NCBI GenBank assembly: GCA_937899625.1
Contig: CALCCB010000162.1
Span: 1 to 64,000 of the forward strand
Direction: 5' to 3'
DNA: 64,000 nucleotides
DNA from: an uncultured Bacteroidota bacterium
Lineage (GTDB): Bacteria; Bacteroidota; Bacteroidia; Flavobacteriales_D; Crocinitomicaceae
Positions 39,187-49,564 of this stretch are shown here, one piece after another. The notes under the pieces are model-generated. The model did no database searches, was not told the DNA's origin, and saw only the letters and a program-made list of their open reading frames with translations. A program made the position numbers and the translations under genes. Numbering within the stretch: the stretch's first letter is position 1; each line of letters starts with the position of its first letter.

Positions 39187-40766
39187 ATAAAGCCAATCAA
39201 AAATATTTTCTTCCTATTCTTTTATCTCTGGTTCTTGCATTAGGGTTATGGATGGGGAATAGCCTATCTGGAGAAAGCGATCCTTTCGGTGGTTTCAATT
39301 CTGAAAGTAAATACCAGAAGATCCAGGATATCATTGACATCATTGACAGAAAATATGTCGACACGGTTAACGGTGAACGCCTTTTTGAAGAGACTATCTC
39401 TGACATGCTTCATAAGCTAGACCCTCACAGCAACTACATTCCTGCTCGTGAGCTGGCCAGAATGAATGAGTCCATCGAGGGACAATTCGGTGGTATTGGT
39501 GTACGCTTCTTCATTTTAAGAGACACAATCAGCATCACGAATGTGATCAAAGGTTCACCGTCCGAACATGTCGGTTTGAAAGCTGGTGACAAGATCATCG
39601 AGATCGACGGAAAAAAGGTGGCCGGAGTAAAGATCTCAAACGACGGTGTGATGAGTAAATTGAAAGGGAAACCTCAAACTTCAGTTAGTGTACGAATTTT
39701 AAGAAAAGGAAAGTTGCTGAATAAAAGAATCGTTCGCGATCTTATTCCAATCTCTTCCGTTTCTGCAGCATATATGATCAACCCCGTTACAGGTTATATC
39801 AAGATCGATGAGTTTTCAATGACCACTTCTTCTGAATTCAGAAGAGCGGCTTTGCTATTGAAGGAAAAAGGAATGAAAAAACTTGTCCTAGATCTTCGAA
39901 ACAATGGTGGTGGAGTAATGACCGCCGCAACCGAAATTGCCGACGAATTCCTCCCTGCAAATAAGGTGATCGTAAAAACAAAGGGAGAACATCATGGAAC
40001 ACAGGTCTATCGATCAACATCTCAAGGAATTGCGGAAGATGTTAAACTTACGATCCTGATCAATTCCTACTCCGCATCTGCCAGTGAAATTCTTGCCGGA
40101 GCCATTCAGGATAATGACAGAGGTACCATTGTTGGTCGCCGTTCATTTGGAAAAGGATTGGTTCAGGAGGACATGCGTTTACGTGACGGAAGTAATGTGA
40201 GGCTGACCATTGCGAGGTATTATACCCCAACGGGACGTTGTATTCAAAAGCCATATTCCGGAGATTTTGAAGATTATTATCAGGACCAGATGGACCGCTA
40301 TGACAGTGGAGAGCTTTATGCTCCTGACAGTACATTATTTGTAGATTCATTGAAATACGTAACTCCGAAAGGGAAGAAAGTCTACGGTGGCGGAGGGATC
40401 ATGCCGGATAAGTTTGTCGCTTACGATTCAACCGGAAACAGCTGGTATTTGAGCGACTTGCGTTTCTCACTTTCTTTTCAGGCTTTTGCATTCGAGTACG
40501 TACACAACCAAAATCATTCGTGGACATCATTGAATCAGTTCGATCGTACTTTCAAAGTTGATGATGCACTCATGGATCGCTTTACCGTCTTTGCTGAAAA
40601 GGAGATGAAAGTAAAGCGCGACAATTCAGGCTTGAAGAAAAGTCGAGAATTGATCAGAAGGATCCTTAAGGCTGAAATTGCTCGTCAGATCTGGTTGGAA
40701 GAAGGATATTTCCAGATCATGAACCAATATGACAACGAGGTACAGGAAGCATTGAAAACACTTTAA
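39183..40766 (+). CDS. S41 family C-terminal processing peptidase
   Basis: PDZ domain; GYIKIDEFSMTTSSEFRRA...LVLDLRNNGGGVMTAATEIADEFL...INSYSASASEILAGAIQDNDRGTIVGRRSFGKGLVQ. Confidence 0.94.
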   Translation: MNKANQKYFLPILLSLVLALGLWMGNSLSGESDPFGGFNSESKYQKIQDIIDIIDRKYVDTVNGERLFEETISDMLHKLDPHSNYIPARELARMNESIEGQFGGIGVRFFILRDTISITNVIKGSPSEHVGLKAGDKIIEIDGKKVAGVKISNDGVMSKLKGKPQTSVSVRILRKGKLLNKRIVRDLIPISSVSAAYMINPVTGYIKIDEFSMTTSSEFRRAALLLKEKGMKKLVLDLRNNGGGVMTAATEIADEFLPANKVIVKTKGEHHGTQVYRSTSQGIAEDVKLTILINSYSASASEILAGAIQDNDRGTIVGRRSFGKGLVQEDMRLRDGSNVRLTIARYYTPTGRCIQKPYSGDFEDYYQDQMDRYDSGELYAPDSTLFVDSLKYVTPKGKKVYGGGGIMPDKFVAYDSTGNSWYLSDLRFSLSFQAFAFEYVHNQNHSWTSLNQFDRTFKVDDALMDRFTVFAEKEMKVKRDNSGLKKSRELIRRILKAEIARQIWLEEGYFQIMNQYDNEVQEALKTL

Positions 40767-40803
40767 AGATTGACAAATCCGTTTATCTTTATTGAAAAAA
40801 TGT

Positions 40804-42372
40804 ATGATTTATTTCCCCTCTAAAAAATCGCTCGAACATACATTGGGTACTGTTTTCAAAGAATCTGTTGCTACACGATCCTTACTTGAAGACTATTCGA
40901 ATGAACTTGCGGGAAAAGGGGAACATGAGCAGGCAAAAACACTTCACAAATTAGTTGGGCAACTTGATGAGCTAGGACTGGTTTTCTGGGATTGGGTCGA
41001 TCAATCAAATGACTTGTTAGGATTGCTGAATGGCAAGATGCCCAAAGTTGCATATCAGGGTCGATATAACTGGGAAAAACATGCCCTGTTTGGAGAATTC
41101 CAGACATTTATTTCACCTTTCCTCTCAAGCGCGTTGATCCATCTGGACAAAGAGCTTAATTCCCAAGGTCGCGCCCTTTTATTGAGTTATTGCACTTTGC
41201 TTTCTCCTGATGACCGACTTTTTGTTGAACAGAAAATTGTTCAGCCCATCATCGATCTTTCGAGTGCATCTGCCCGAAATTGTATGGGGATAGATAAAGA
41301 GAGTGGGATTTTAGAGATCATTGAACCAATTACATTGGAAGAAATTCTATTCTCGATCAATTCACTTTCTCGTAGGTCATACCATCTAAAGGTCGAATAT
41401 GTCGATCTGATCACGCAAATACTAGATGCACCCGGGTGCACCCCAAGACTTGCCTACCTAGTTTTGAATCGGCTTACCAATCTGGAGTTGAACCCGGAAC
41501 ATCGTGAAAAAATAGAGGACCTGATCAAAGACCTGAAAAAAGGAGAAGTCTCCGTGGGTAGACAAAAGCGCCCAATTTTGGTATTCAGATGGGCATTTGT
41601 TTTCATTCCGGTTTTTATCGCGGTTCTTGTGTTTGCTGTTTTCTGGATCAAGGATTATAAACCACCAGTAAAAACGACGCTCGATCCAAACAGCTCCTTC
41701 GAACAGTTTACTCCCGAAGAAAGAAGACAACTTGACTCTTTGATCCATCTCAAGGAATCTCAGTTTCAGTTGGAGGAAGACGACAAAGACCAATACATCT
41801 GGACTTCAGGGACGAATGTGAGTTTAACATTGCGTCAACCCTTGCAAAATGAGTTGATGGAAAAGATCTATGAAAACTGGATTAGGGACGCTGCATTATT
41901 TGAAAATGGGATCAATGTTCCTTGCAAGGACACTTCAAAAATCCTGGGGCCTTTCAAAAATGTCAACGCAATTTCTGAGATTCAGGGAGATCATGAGATC
42001 CTAATGAAAAACGAAAGTGAATATTTGATCTATCTGTTCTGCTGGGACGAATATCAATCAGGAGAAGTGTACAGTGTCGTCATTAAACCACAGGAAAAGA
42101 TCAAATTCAACATGCTGAAGAATCAACAATTGTTGTTTGTTGCCGGAAAATCCATGGATAAATTCTACAAACCTTCCAATACCGGTCTGGAACTTCCGGA
42201 TCCTAGTTTTGATCATCATTTTTGTTCAGTCGATGCAAATTTTCATCTGAGTCTAACCACTCTCTATTCATTGGAAAGACCAAGCTCAGGACACAATAAG
42301 ATCCTGATCTCGGGATCGTCTGTGGACCCTTTTGTTGTCGCTGATCTTTACGGAATACTTGAAACCAATTAA
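40804..42372 (+). CDS. Hypothetical single-pass membrane protein
   Basis: Start moved from TTG 40792 to ATG 40804. ~265-aa N-terminal region, TM segment (AFVFIPVFIAVLVFAVFW), ~220-aa C-terminal region. Confidence 0.75.
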   Translation: MIYFPSKKSLEHTLGTVFKESVATRSLLEDYSNELAGKGEHEQAKTLHKLVGQLDELGLVFWDWVDQSNDLLGLLNGKMPKVAYQGRYNWEKHALFGEFQTFISPFLSSALIHLDKELNSQGRALLLSYCTLLSPDDRLFVEQKIVQPIIDLSSASARNCMGIDKESGILEIIEPITLEEILFSINSLSRRSYHLKVEYVDLITQILDAPGCTPRLAYLVLNRLTNLELNPEHREKIEDLIKDLKKGEVSVGRQKRPILVFRWAFVFIPVFIAVLVFAVFWIKDYKPPVKTTLDPNSSFEQFTPEERRQLDSLIHLKESQFQLEEDDKDQYIWTSGTNVSLTLRQPLQNELMEKIYENWIRDAALFENGINVPCKDTSKILGPFKNVNAISEIQGDHEILMKNESEYLIYLFCWDEYQSGEVYSVVIKPQEKIKFNMLKNQQLLFVAGKSMDKFYKPSNTGLELPDPSFDHHFCSVDANFHLSLTTLYSLERPSSGHNKILISGSSVDPFVVADLYGILETN

Positions 42373-42411
42373 GGAAAACTGATTATCTTTAGGTTCCTCA
42401 ATTGAATCGTT

Positions 42412-43632
42412 ATGAAGAGAATTATTTTTTCGTTAGGAATTATCCTTTCTTTCCAGGTTGCTTATGGTCAATATGGATTTTCTGAACCAAATAGCAATGC
42501 TGAAGGAAGTACCTATAAATTTTCTAAGATTGCCAAACTCGATGCTACTCCGGTAGAGAGTCAAGGGATTACAGGAACTTGCTGGAGCTTTTCGGCACTA
42601 TCCTTTTTTGAATCAGAGTTGATCCGAAAGGGGGACGCGAATCCTGACCTTCTATCTGAAATGTTCATTGTGCGTAAGGCATACGAAAGCAAAGCGGAAA
42701 AATACATTCGAATGGATGGCAAGATCAATTTTGCCGAAGGTGGTGCTTTTCATGACATTCCATATGTGATCAGAAATTATGGAATCGTTCCAAAATCAGT
42801 GTATTCCGGGTTGAATTATGGGAAAGAAAGTCATGATCATTCTGAATTATTCGCAGTTTTGAACGGTGCTATGCAAGGTCTGTTAAGTCATCTTCAAAGC
42901 GGAAGTGCGCGAAGTGGATTGACAACCGCATGGATTCCGGCAATGAATGGAATTCTTGATGCTTATCTTGGTGCAGATGTAAAGGAATTTGAATTCGAAG
43001 GAAAGAAATACACACCAAAATCATACGCTAAGGCGATTGGTTTGAACATGGATGAATATGTTTCATTGACATCCTTTACGAACCACGAAATGTATAAGAA
43101 GTGTCATTTGGCTATTCCTGACAACTGGGCGTGGGGTGAAAGCTACAATGTTGGTTTGAACGAGCTTTTTGATGCGTGTGAGCATGCGCTTAAAAATGGC
43201 TATACGCTTGCATGGGGAGCTGACGTTTCAGAAAAAGGCTTCTCTTTTTCAAACGGACTTGCACTTGTCCCTGAAGATCCTTCAACAATACAAGTGAAAG
43301 GAAAAGACAATAAAAACTTCAGTGATGCAGGTGCAGACAAGAATTCGAATGCATTCTTAACCCCTGTGAAAGAGCTGGAGATCACTCCGGAATTAAGACA
43401 AGAGGCATACGATAATAAAACTACAACCGATGACCATGGAATGCACATTGTTGGTATCTACAAGGACCAAAATGGCACGAAGTATTTGTTGGTGAAGAAT
43501 TCATGGGGGACAGGAAATTATCCTGAAGGATTCCTGTATGTTTCTGAAAATTACTTCAAGTACAAAACGATCAATATCTATTTGCATAAAGAAGGTGTTG
43601 CACCAGCTTTAAGGAAAAAGCTTGGTATTTAA
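42412..43632 (+). CDS. C1-family (papain-like) aminopeptidase C/bleomycin hydrolase-like, with signal peptide
   Basis: VESQGITGTCWSFSALSFFESELIRKG...DDHGMHIVGIYKDQNGTKYLLVKNSWGTG: Cys, His and Asn catalytic motifs. Confidence 0.92.
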   Translation: MKRIIFSLGIILSFQVAYGQYGFSEPNSNAEGSTYKFSKIAKLDATPVESQGITGTCWSFSALSFFESELIRKGDANPDLLSEMFIVRKAYESKAEKYIRMDGKINFAEGGAFHDIPYVIRNYGIVPKSVYSGLNYGKESHDHSELFAVLNGAMQGLLSHLQSGSARSGLTTAWIPAMNGILDAYLGADVKEFEFEGKKYTPKSYAKAIGLNMDEYVSLTSFTNHEMYKKCHLAIPDNWAWGESYNVGLNELFDACEHALKNGYTLAWGADVSEKGFSFSNGLALVPEDPSTIQVKGKDNKNFSDAGADKNSNAFLTPVKELEITPELRQEAYDNKTTTDDHGMHIVGIYKDQNGTKYLLVKNSWGTGNYPEGFLYVSENYFKYKTINIYLHKEGVAPALRKKLGI

Positions 43633-43692
43633 GGGTTTGTAGTTGTCTCGTTTCGTTTTATTGTATACATTAGGGGAAACCAATGCTACAAT

Positions 43693-43986
43693 ATGGAAAG
43701 ACTAACTCCTGCAGAAGAGCTGGTAATGTTGAAGTTGTGGAAACTGGAGAAAGGTACCGTAAAGCAGATCCTTGAGCTTTATAAAGACCCAAAACCTGCC
43801 TACAATACAACATCTACTATCGTTCGAATCCTTGAACGAAAGAAGTTCATAAAACATAAAGCCATTGGTCGGGGATATATTTACATGCCCAAGATCACCA
43901 GGGAGAAATACAGGGAGTACTTGTTAAAACACCTTCTGACGAACTATTTTGATAATAAAAAGGACGAGCTTAGATCAATGATCTGA
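43693..43986 (+). CDS. BlaI/MecI/CopY-family transcriptional regulator
   Basis: RLTPAEELVMLKLWKLEKGTVKQILELY...AYNTTSTIVRILERKKFIKHKAIGRGYIYMPKITREKY. Confidence 0.88.
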   Translation: MERLTPAEELVMLKLWKLEKGTVKQILELYKDPKPAYNTTSTIVRILERKKFIKHKAIGRGYIYMPKITREKYREYLLKHLLTNYFDNKKDELRSMI

Positions 43987-45054
43987 TTTGTTCTCTGCAC
44001 ACTGAAGAGCATAAAATGCAAAGGAGGCAAGCCAGTGCTCACCCATGTAATCTCCGTCGACAATTGAGGGCAATGAAAAGGCCATGTGTTCGTCAGCAAC
44101 TTTTCTAAGATGAGCATACTTGTCGCTGATCATGGATATTTGATACAGACACCAGGCTCTGCTGAAATTCAATCCATCCAAATGCACCAGCTTTCCATCT
44201 GAACGATCACTGACCACTCCAGGTTTAAGCTTGAAATTCTTTTTTGACAATTCAGGTAAAAACTTTTTTAACCAACTGATGTATTCCTTTTCAGGCATTA
44301 ATCTCCTCATTAGATCAGCTTCCATGAGCGCAGGAGAAATGAAATCATATCCACTCGGTTCAAGGTAAAGTGGGTAGTTATTATCCAGCCTGAAAAAAGA
44401 AAAGGCCTTGTCTCGGATCAACGTCTGAAAAGAGGTGTCCTTCGATTGGAGTGCATAATCCCAGGCAAAACACAATCCAAAAGCCGTATTGATGTGCTCG
44501 CCATTGCGGATCGGATAATTTAGTTTAGGTAAATACTCCTTGTATTTCTCAACGATCAGATCACTTAATGGTCTTAGTGTTTGACCATATTTCAAAAGTT
44601 GGGCTTGACCACTTTGATCCAGCTCCATTTGTAATTTCAACAGCCATGCCCATCCGTACGTGCGTTCAAATGAAGCATTGTATTTATTTGAATTGAAGTA
44701 CGCTATTTCTTTCGATACCTTTTCTGTAGTGAATTGACGATCAAGTATGAAATACAACGAATCTTTGTTCGATAATTCTTCATCACGATTCAGAATGGCA
44801 GCGATCAACCAATGTCCATGTACTGAAGAATGCCAGTCAAAACAGCCGTAAAATATGGGGTGAAGTTCATCCGGTGACAGCAAATCCTCATCAGATGTGA
44901 TCACCTGATTCAGCTTATTCGGATATTCAACGTTCAAACATTTTACCGGCAAGGAAAGCAGACGATTCAATTGCTCCTTACTCAAATTGAGATCTGTCTG
45001 CACAAAAGCATGCAAGGAGGATATAAGAAAAAGGATCAGTAAATGGATCTTCAT
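43975..45054 (-). CDS. DUF2891 family protein
   Basis: PIFYGCFDWHSSVHGHWLIAAIL...YGWAWLLKLQMEL...NTAFGLCFAWDYA...PSGYDFISPALMEADLMRRL...HLDGLNFSRAWCLYQI. Confidence 0.9.
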   Translation of the reverse strand: MKIHLLILFLISSLHAFVQTDLNLSKEQLNRLLSLPVKCLNVEYPNKLNQVITSDEDLLSPDELHPIFYGCFDWHSSVHGHWLIAAILNRDEELSNKDSLYFILDRQFTTEKVSKEIAYFNSNKYNASFERTYGWAWLLKLQMELDQSGQAQLLKYGQTLRPLSDLIVEKYKEYLPKLNYPIRNGEHINTAFGLCFAWDYALQSKDTSFQTLIRDKAFSFFRLDNNYPLYLEPSGYDFISPALMEADLMRRLMPEKEYISWLKKFLPELSKKNFKLKPGVVSDRSDGKLVHLDGLNFSRAWCLYQISMISDKYAHLRKVADEHMAFSLPSIVDGDYMGEHWLASFAFYALQCAENKSDH

Positions 45055-46217
45055 CCCAGCTTTTTGATCAGTTCAGTAGCATACAATCTTGCCGCTTTAT
45101 CACTCTCTACAAAATCCTCATATTCCGGATTTTGAACAGAATTCAAGGAAAGCATTGTTTCTTCATTTATGCGCGCGATATCCAGAAACCCGATCCTATC
45201 CTGTAAAAATGCCTCAACCGAAATCTCATTTGCTGCATTCAATAAACATGCTCGGGTACCCTTATGGTCCATGGCAACGAAAGCGAGATCGAGATTCTTG
45301 AAGACTTGACGATCCGGTTGTTCGAAGGTCAACTGTGGGTAATCCATAAAGTTGAATCGTGGAAAATCGGTTTTGAATCGCTCAGGAAAAGTCAGCGCAA
45401 ACTGGATAGGCAATTTCATGTCCGGCAATCCCATTTGTGCTTTCATACTTCCATCCTCGAATTGAACCAAAGAGTGAACGATCGATTGTGGATGAACGAT
45501 CACATCGATCTGATCCGGACGCAGGTTGAAGAGCCATTTCGCTTCGATCACTTCAAGTCCTTTGTTCATTAAAGAGGCAGAATCAATTGTGATCTTTGCG
45601 CCCATTGTCCAGTTCGGATGTTTTAACGCCTGCTCTTTTTTAACCCCCTTCAATTGTTCTTCGGTCCACCCTCTGAAAGGTCCTCCAGAAGCAGTTAAAT
45701 AGATCTTTTCGATCGGGTTATGGAACTCGCCGACCAAACATTGAAAAATTGCGGAATGCTCTGAATCTACGGGGTAAATATTCACTCCTTTTTCTCTTGC
45801 TCTTTGAGTAACAAGTTCACCCGCAACAACAAGCGTTTCCTTATTGGCAAGCGCAATTGTTTTTCCAGCGTCAATCGCTCTCAGTGTTGGTTTTAATCCC
45901 GCATATCCCACCAGGGCTGTGAGAACTACATCAACTTCTCCGGATTCAACCACCTGGCAGATCGCATCTTCACCGGCATAAACGTGGATGTCCTCATCCC
46001 ATAAAGCATCTTTTACTTTCTGATATAATGAAGTATCGCCGATCACTACTGAATTCGGTTGGAATTTAATCGCCTGTTCGATCAATAGATCTGCATTCTT
46101 ACCTGCAGTGATCACTTCAAGACTGAATTTTTCCGGATATGCCTCCAGCACCTCAAGCGCCTGAGTACCGATCGAACCTGTTGATCCAAGAATGGCGATC
46201 CCCTTTTTTCTTTCCAT
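45051..46217 (-). CDS. dxr: 1-deoxy-D-xylulose-5-phosphate reductoisomerase
   Basis: IAILGSTGSIGTQALEV...ALANKETLVVAGELV...YPVDSEHSAIFQCL...LTASGGPFRGW...HPNWTMGAKITIDSASLMNKGLEVIEA. Start at MERKKGIAILG. Confidence 0.96.
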   Translation of the reverse strand: MERKKGIAILGSTGSIGTQALEVLEAYPEKFSLEVITAGKNADLLIEQAIKFQPNSVVIGDTSLYQKVKDALWDEDIHVYAGEDAICQVVESGEVDVVLTALVGYAGLKPTLRAIDAGKTIALANKETLVVAGELVTQRAREKGVNIYPVDSEHSAIFQCLVGEFHNPIEKIYLTASGGPFRGWTEEQLKGVKKEQALKHPNWTMGAKITIDSASLMNKGLEVIEAKWLFNLRPDQIDVIVHPQSIVHSLVQFEDGSMKAQMGLPDMKLPIQFALTFPERFKTDFPRFNFMDYPQLTFEQPDRQVFKNLDLAFVAMDHKGTRACLLNAANEISVEAFLQDRIGFLDIARINEETMLSLNSVQNPEYEDFVESDKAARLYATELIKKLG

Positions 46218-46375
46218 ACGTACAAAAATAGACAAAGAACATGATGGTTTTGTTCTATTCCATTTTTCATAGAACATGAAAGTCCATTTTTTGATTCTGC
46301 TTCCCAACAACTTTTGATTTTTTAACCTTTTCACTTCTTAGAGAATCCTTACTTTTGTCGCTCATTGAACATTAA

Positions 46376-47326
46376 ATGAAAGTAACTCAACATTTAAACG
46401 AAGCGAAAGGCACACTATTCTCGTTTGAGATCTTGCCTCCATTGAAAGGAAAAAGTATTCAGTCAATTTTTGACGGTATCGATCCTTTGATGGAATTCAA
46501 GCCACGCTTTGTTAATGTTACCTACCACAGAGAAGAGTATATATACAAGGAGCGCGAAAACGGGCTTCTTGAAAAAATTGCCATTCGTAAAAGACCTGGT
46601 ACCGTTGGGATCTGTGCTGCCATCATGAACAAGTACCATGTAGATGCAGTCCCACATTTGATCTGCGGTGGATTCAGCAAAGAAGAAACTGAAAATGCGT
46701 TGATCGACCTTCAATTCCTGGGGATTGACAACGTTCTTGCATTAAGAGGTGATTCCATAAAAACAGAGTCGACTTTCAGGCCTCACAATGAAGGACACCG
46801 CTATGCCGTGGAATTGATCAAGCAGATTGGTGAAATGAACCTCGGAAATTATATGGTGGAGGATATAAAAATGGAACCAACCGATTTTTGTATTGGTGCC
46901 GCTGGATATCCGGAAAAACATTTTGAGGCAATGAACATGTCCACTGATCTTCAGTATTTAAAAGATAAAGTTGATGCCGGTGCTGAATATATTGTCACTC
47001 AAATGTTCTTTGATAATCAGAAGTATTTTGATTTTGTGGATCAATGTCGTGCGATTGGAATTCAAGTTCCAATCATCCCGGGATTAAAACCGGTAAAGAC
47101 CATGGACCACATTACCTTTCTTCCAAAGTTTTTCAAGATCGACTATCCGGAGGCTCTTTCAAAAGAACTTCTGAAGTGCAAAGACAGTAAACAGGTTGAG
47201 CAGTTGGGAATCGAATGGGGAATTCAACAGTCCAAAGAATTAAAAGAGGCTGGAGTGCCTTGCATACACTATTATACAATGTCAAATTCATCCCAGGTGA
47301 AAGCGATCGCCAAGGAGGTATTCTAA
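46376..47326 (+). CDS. metF: Methylenetetrahydrofolate reductase
   Basis: LFSFEILPPLKGKSIQSIF...FVNVTYHREEY...NVLALRGDS...GAAGYPEKHFEA...GAEYIVTQMFFDNQKYFDFV...PIIPGLKPV. Confidence 0.95.
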   Translation: MKVTQHLNEAKGTLFSFEILPPLKGKSIQSIFDGIDPLMEFKPRFVNVTYHREEYIYKERENGLLEKIAIRKRPGTVGICAAIMNKYHVDAVPHLICGGFSKEETENALIDLQFLGIDNVLALRGDSIKTESTFRPHNEGHRYAVELIKQIGEMNLGNYMVEDIKMEPTDFCIGAAGYPEKHFEAMNMSTDLQYLKDKVDAGAEYIVTQMFFDNQKYFDFVDQCRAIGIQVPIIPGLKPVKTMDHITFLPKFFKIDYPEALSKELLKCKDSKQVEQLGIEWGIQQSKELKEAGVPCIHYYTMSNSSQVKAIAKEVF

Positions 47327-47332
47327 TAAGCC

Positions 47333-47869
47333 ATGAAAATATTTTTAGCCATCATTTCTGTCGTTCTGCTGTCCAGCGGATACGCTCAATTGTCCGATCT
47401 CAATCTAAACAATGCTCTTGTTATTGGCCAGTTGGATAAGCCTGAAGATCGTTTTTCCGTAGAGATCAACGTATCAGAATTGCTTAGCAATAATGGGGTT
47501 AAAGCAATGCCTTCTTTAAATGTCCTTAAGCTTGGTAGTAACAGTGAAAATTTGGGTGCTGATTCCATTCAGAAACTGGTTCAAGGCAAGGGTATTGATA
47601 CGTACCTCATCATTCATGTTCGTGGCTATGATAAAAAATTCAAGCCTACAACAAGGAAAGATGATCTACAAACAGCATTGGCGACAGGTAGCTTATTCCC
47701 GATCTATCGTGAAGAGGTAACTTCAGTGACTTTCGAATTTCTGTTTTATAAAAATGGGCAATTTTTAGCGGCGGATATTGTACGCTGTAAAAATGTGTCC
47801 AGCCGAGATTCTGTATTAAAGAAGCTTAGAAAAGCACTTGAAAAGCGAATTGTTAAGAAGTGGAAATAG
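47333..47869 (+). CDS. Hypothetical secreted protein
   Basis: Signal peptide MKIFLAIISVVLLSSGYAQ; 178 aa, no recognised family. Confidence 0.65.
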   Translation: MKIFLAIISVVLLSSGYAQLSDLNLNNALVIGQLDKPEDRFSVEINVSELLSNNGVKAMPSLNVLKLGSNSENLGADSIQKLVQGKGIDTYLIIHVRGYDKKFKPTTRKDDLQTALATGSLFPIYREEVTSVTFEFLFYKNGQFLAADIVRCKNVSSRDSVLKKLRKALEKRIVKKWK

Positions 47870-47871
47870 GA

Positions 47872-48450
47872 TCATTTCCGCAATAAACGCGCGACGTATT
47901 TTCCGATAATATCAAATTCAAGGTTTACCTCATCTCCCACTTTCAATTGATGGAAGTTGGTGAATTCATACGTATAAGGAATTATACAAACAGCAAAAGA
48001 TCTTTCGGTTGAATCGACCACGGTAAGGCTGGTTCCATTTATGGTTATAGAACCTTTTTCGACCGTAGGGAAATCCCCTGAATACTCAAATGTGAATTTC
48101 CAGCTGCCATTTTGATCTTCAACCCCAACGCAACGTCCAATGGTATCAACATGCCCTTGTACAATATGACCATCCAATCTGCCATTCATCACCATACACC
48201 TTTCAAGGTTCACCTTTGTTCCAACAACCCATGATCCCAGGTTGGTTTTATCAAGTGTTTCTCGTATTGCGGTGACTACGTATTTATGATCAAAGATCTT
48301 TACGACGGTAAGGCAACACCCGTTGTGCGCGACACTTTGATCGATCTTCAATTCGGGAGTCATGGCCGCCTCAATGGTGAAATGCACATTGTCATTTTCA
48401 CGAACTATATCAGTCACTGTCCCCAGCTGTTCAATTATCCCTGTAAACAT
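47872..48450 (-). CDS. ribE: Riboflavin synthase (alpha chain)
   Basis: MFTGIIEQLGTV...DQSVAHNGCCLTVV...LGSWVVGTKVNLERCM...RLDGHIVQGHVD...KGSITINGTSLTVV; duplicated lumazine-binding halves. Confidence 0.95.
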   Translation of the reverse strand: MFTGIIEQLGTVTDIVRENDNVHFTIEAAMTPELKIDQSVAHNGCCLTVVKIFDHKYVVTAIRETLDKTNLGSWVVGTKVNLERCMVMNGRLDGHIVQGHVDTIGRCVGVEDQNGSWKFTFEYSGDFPTVEKGSITINGTSLTVVDSTERSFAVCIIPYTYEFTNFHQLKVGDEVNLEFDIIGKYVARLLRK

Positions 48451-48521
48451 CTATTTTTTTTACAAAGATAGTTGTTCAGGCGTATCCTGTGAATTAACTT
48501 TACTGAGCATTTAACCTTAGC

Positions 48522-49424
48522 ATGTATATCCCTTCCCTTGAAGACCTGCATCCCGTAAGAGTACTTCTGAATACGTACTTGAAATACAAGCATTTTCAAT
48601 TCTCACGATACGGGATTCGAGAGCACTTCTATCACGATGAGGAATTCGATATCCATTACTATAAGGGTGGAAAAGGTCCGGTCCTGTTGTTCATTCATGG
48701 TTTTGCTTTGGATGCGATGTTGAACTGGTCGGAGCTCATGATCCCACTTTCGAAGCATTTTACGGTAATTGCTCCGGACCTGCTGTGGTTTGGTCAAAGT
48801 CATTCTTCTCTTGAACCAGTTCTTGGCACACAAACCACCGGAATAAAAAGGCTCCTCGAAAAGGAGGGCGTTAAAAAATATTCATTGATCGGCCAAAGCT
48901 ATGGCGGATTCGTTGCTGTTGACTTAATGCTTGACAACCCGAAAAGAATAAGAAAAGCCTGTATTGCAAATAGTCCTGGGCCAGAATTTCGGGAAGAAAA
49001 GTTGACACCTTTACTTGACAAACATCGATTGGAACATGTGAGTGATTTCTTTGTGATGGAAGACCATAAGCATTTACAACGATTAGTGTCGATGGCAAGT
49101 CACAAAAAACCTGAGTTCCCTGAAATGATCCTCAAGGAATTACATCGGGTTTATTTCTCGGAACATCTGGACCAGTGGGATAATCTATTGAGAACTTTAC
49201 CGAAAGAAAGAGAAAGGATCCCTACACTTGAGCAGCTGAAACAAATTGAAACACTTGTGCTTTGGGGTGATCATGATGTTTTGTTCCCCTATGAAGAGGG
49301 GAAAAAATTTGCCGAATCAATCGATTCGCAATTTATTTCTATTCCGAATTCCGGCCATACGCCACAACTGGATGATCTCGACACATTCAAAAAGATAGTA
49401 GAGGATTTCTTTTTAAAGAAATAA
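48522..49424 (+). CDS. Alpha/beta hydrolase
   Basis: VLLFIHGFALDAMLNWSELMIPLSKHFTVIAPDLLWFGQS...YSLIGQSYGGFVAVDLML...GDHDVLFPYEEG...IPNSGHTPQLDD. Confidence 0.92.
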   Translation: MYIPSLEDLHPVRVLLNTYLKYKHFQFSRYGIREHFYHDEEFDIHYYKGGKGPVLLFIHGFALDAMLNWSELMIPLSKHFTVIAPDLLWFGQSHSSLEPVLGTQTTGIKRLLEKEGVKKYSLIGQSYGGFVAVDLMLDNPKRIRKACIANSPGPEFREEKLTPLLDKHRLEHVSDFFVMEDHKHLQRLVSMASHKKPEFPEMILKELHRVYFSEHLDQWDNLLRTLPKERERIPTLEQLKQIETLVLWGDHDVLFPYEEGKKFAESIDSQFISIPNSGHTPQLDDLDTFKKIVEDFFLKK

Positions 49425-49523
49425 TCAACTTATATCCCACTGCAGCGCTTCAAACAAAAAGCACCACTAAGTTTACAAAGCAAAGATTAATTAATACTCA
49501 AGATAAAAACTATAAAAAATGCA

Positions 49524-49546
49524 AAAGGGGGCCGAGGCCCCCTTGA
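49524..49546 (-). terminator. Rho-independent terminator of the SprB-like gene
   Basis: AAAAGGGGGCCGAGGCCCCCTT. Confidence 0.8.
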
Positions 49547-49564
49547 GTTTAATTAAAACTGGAA

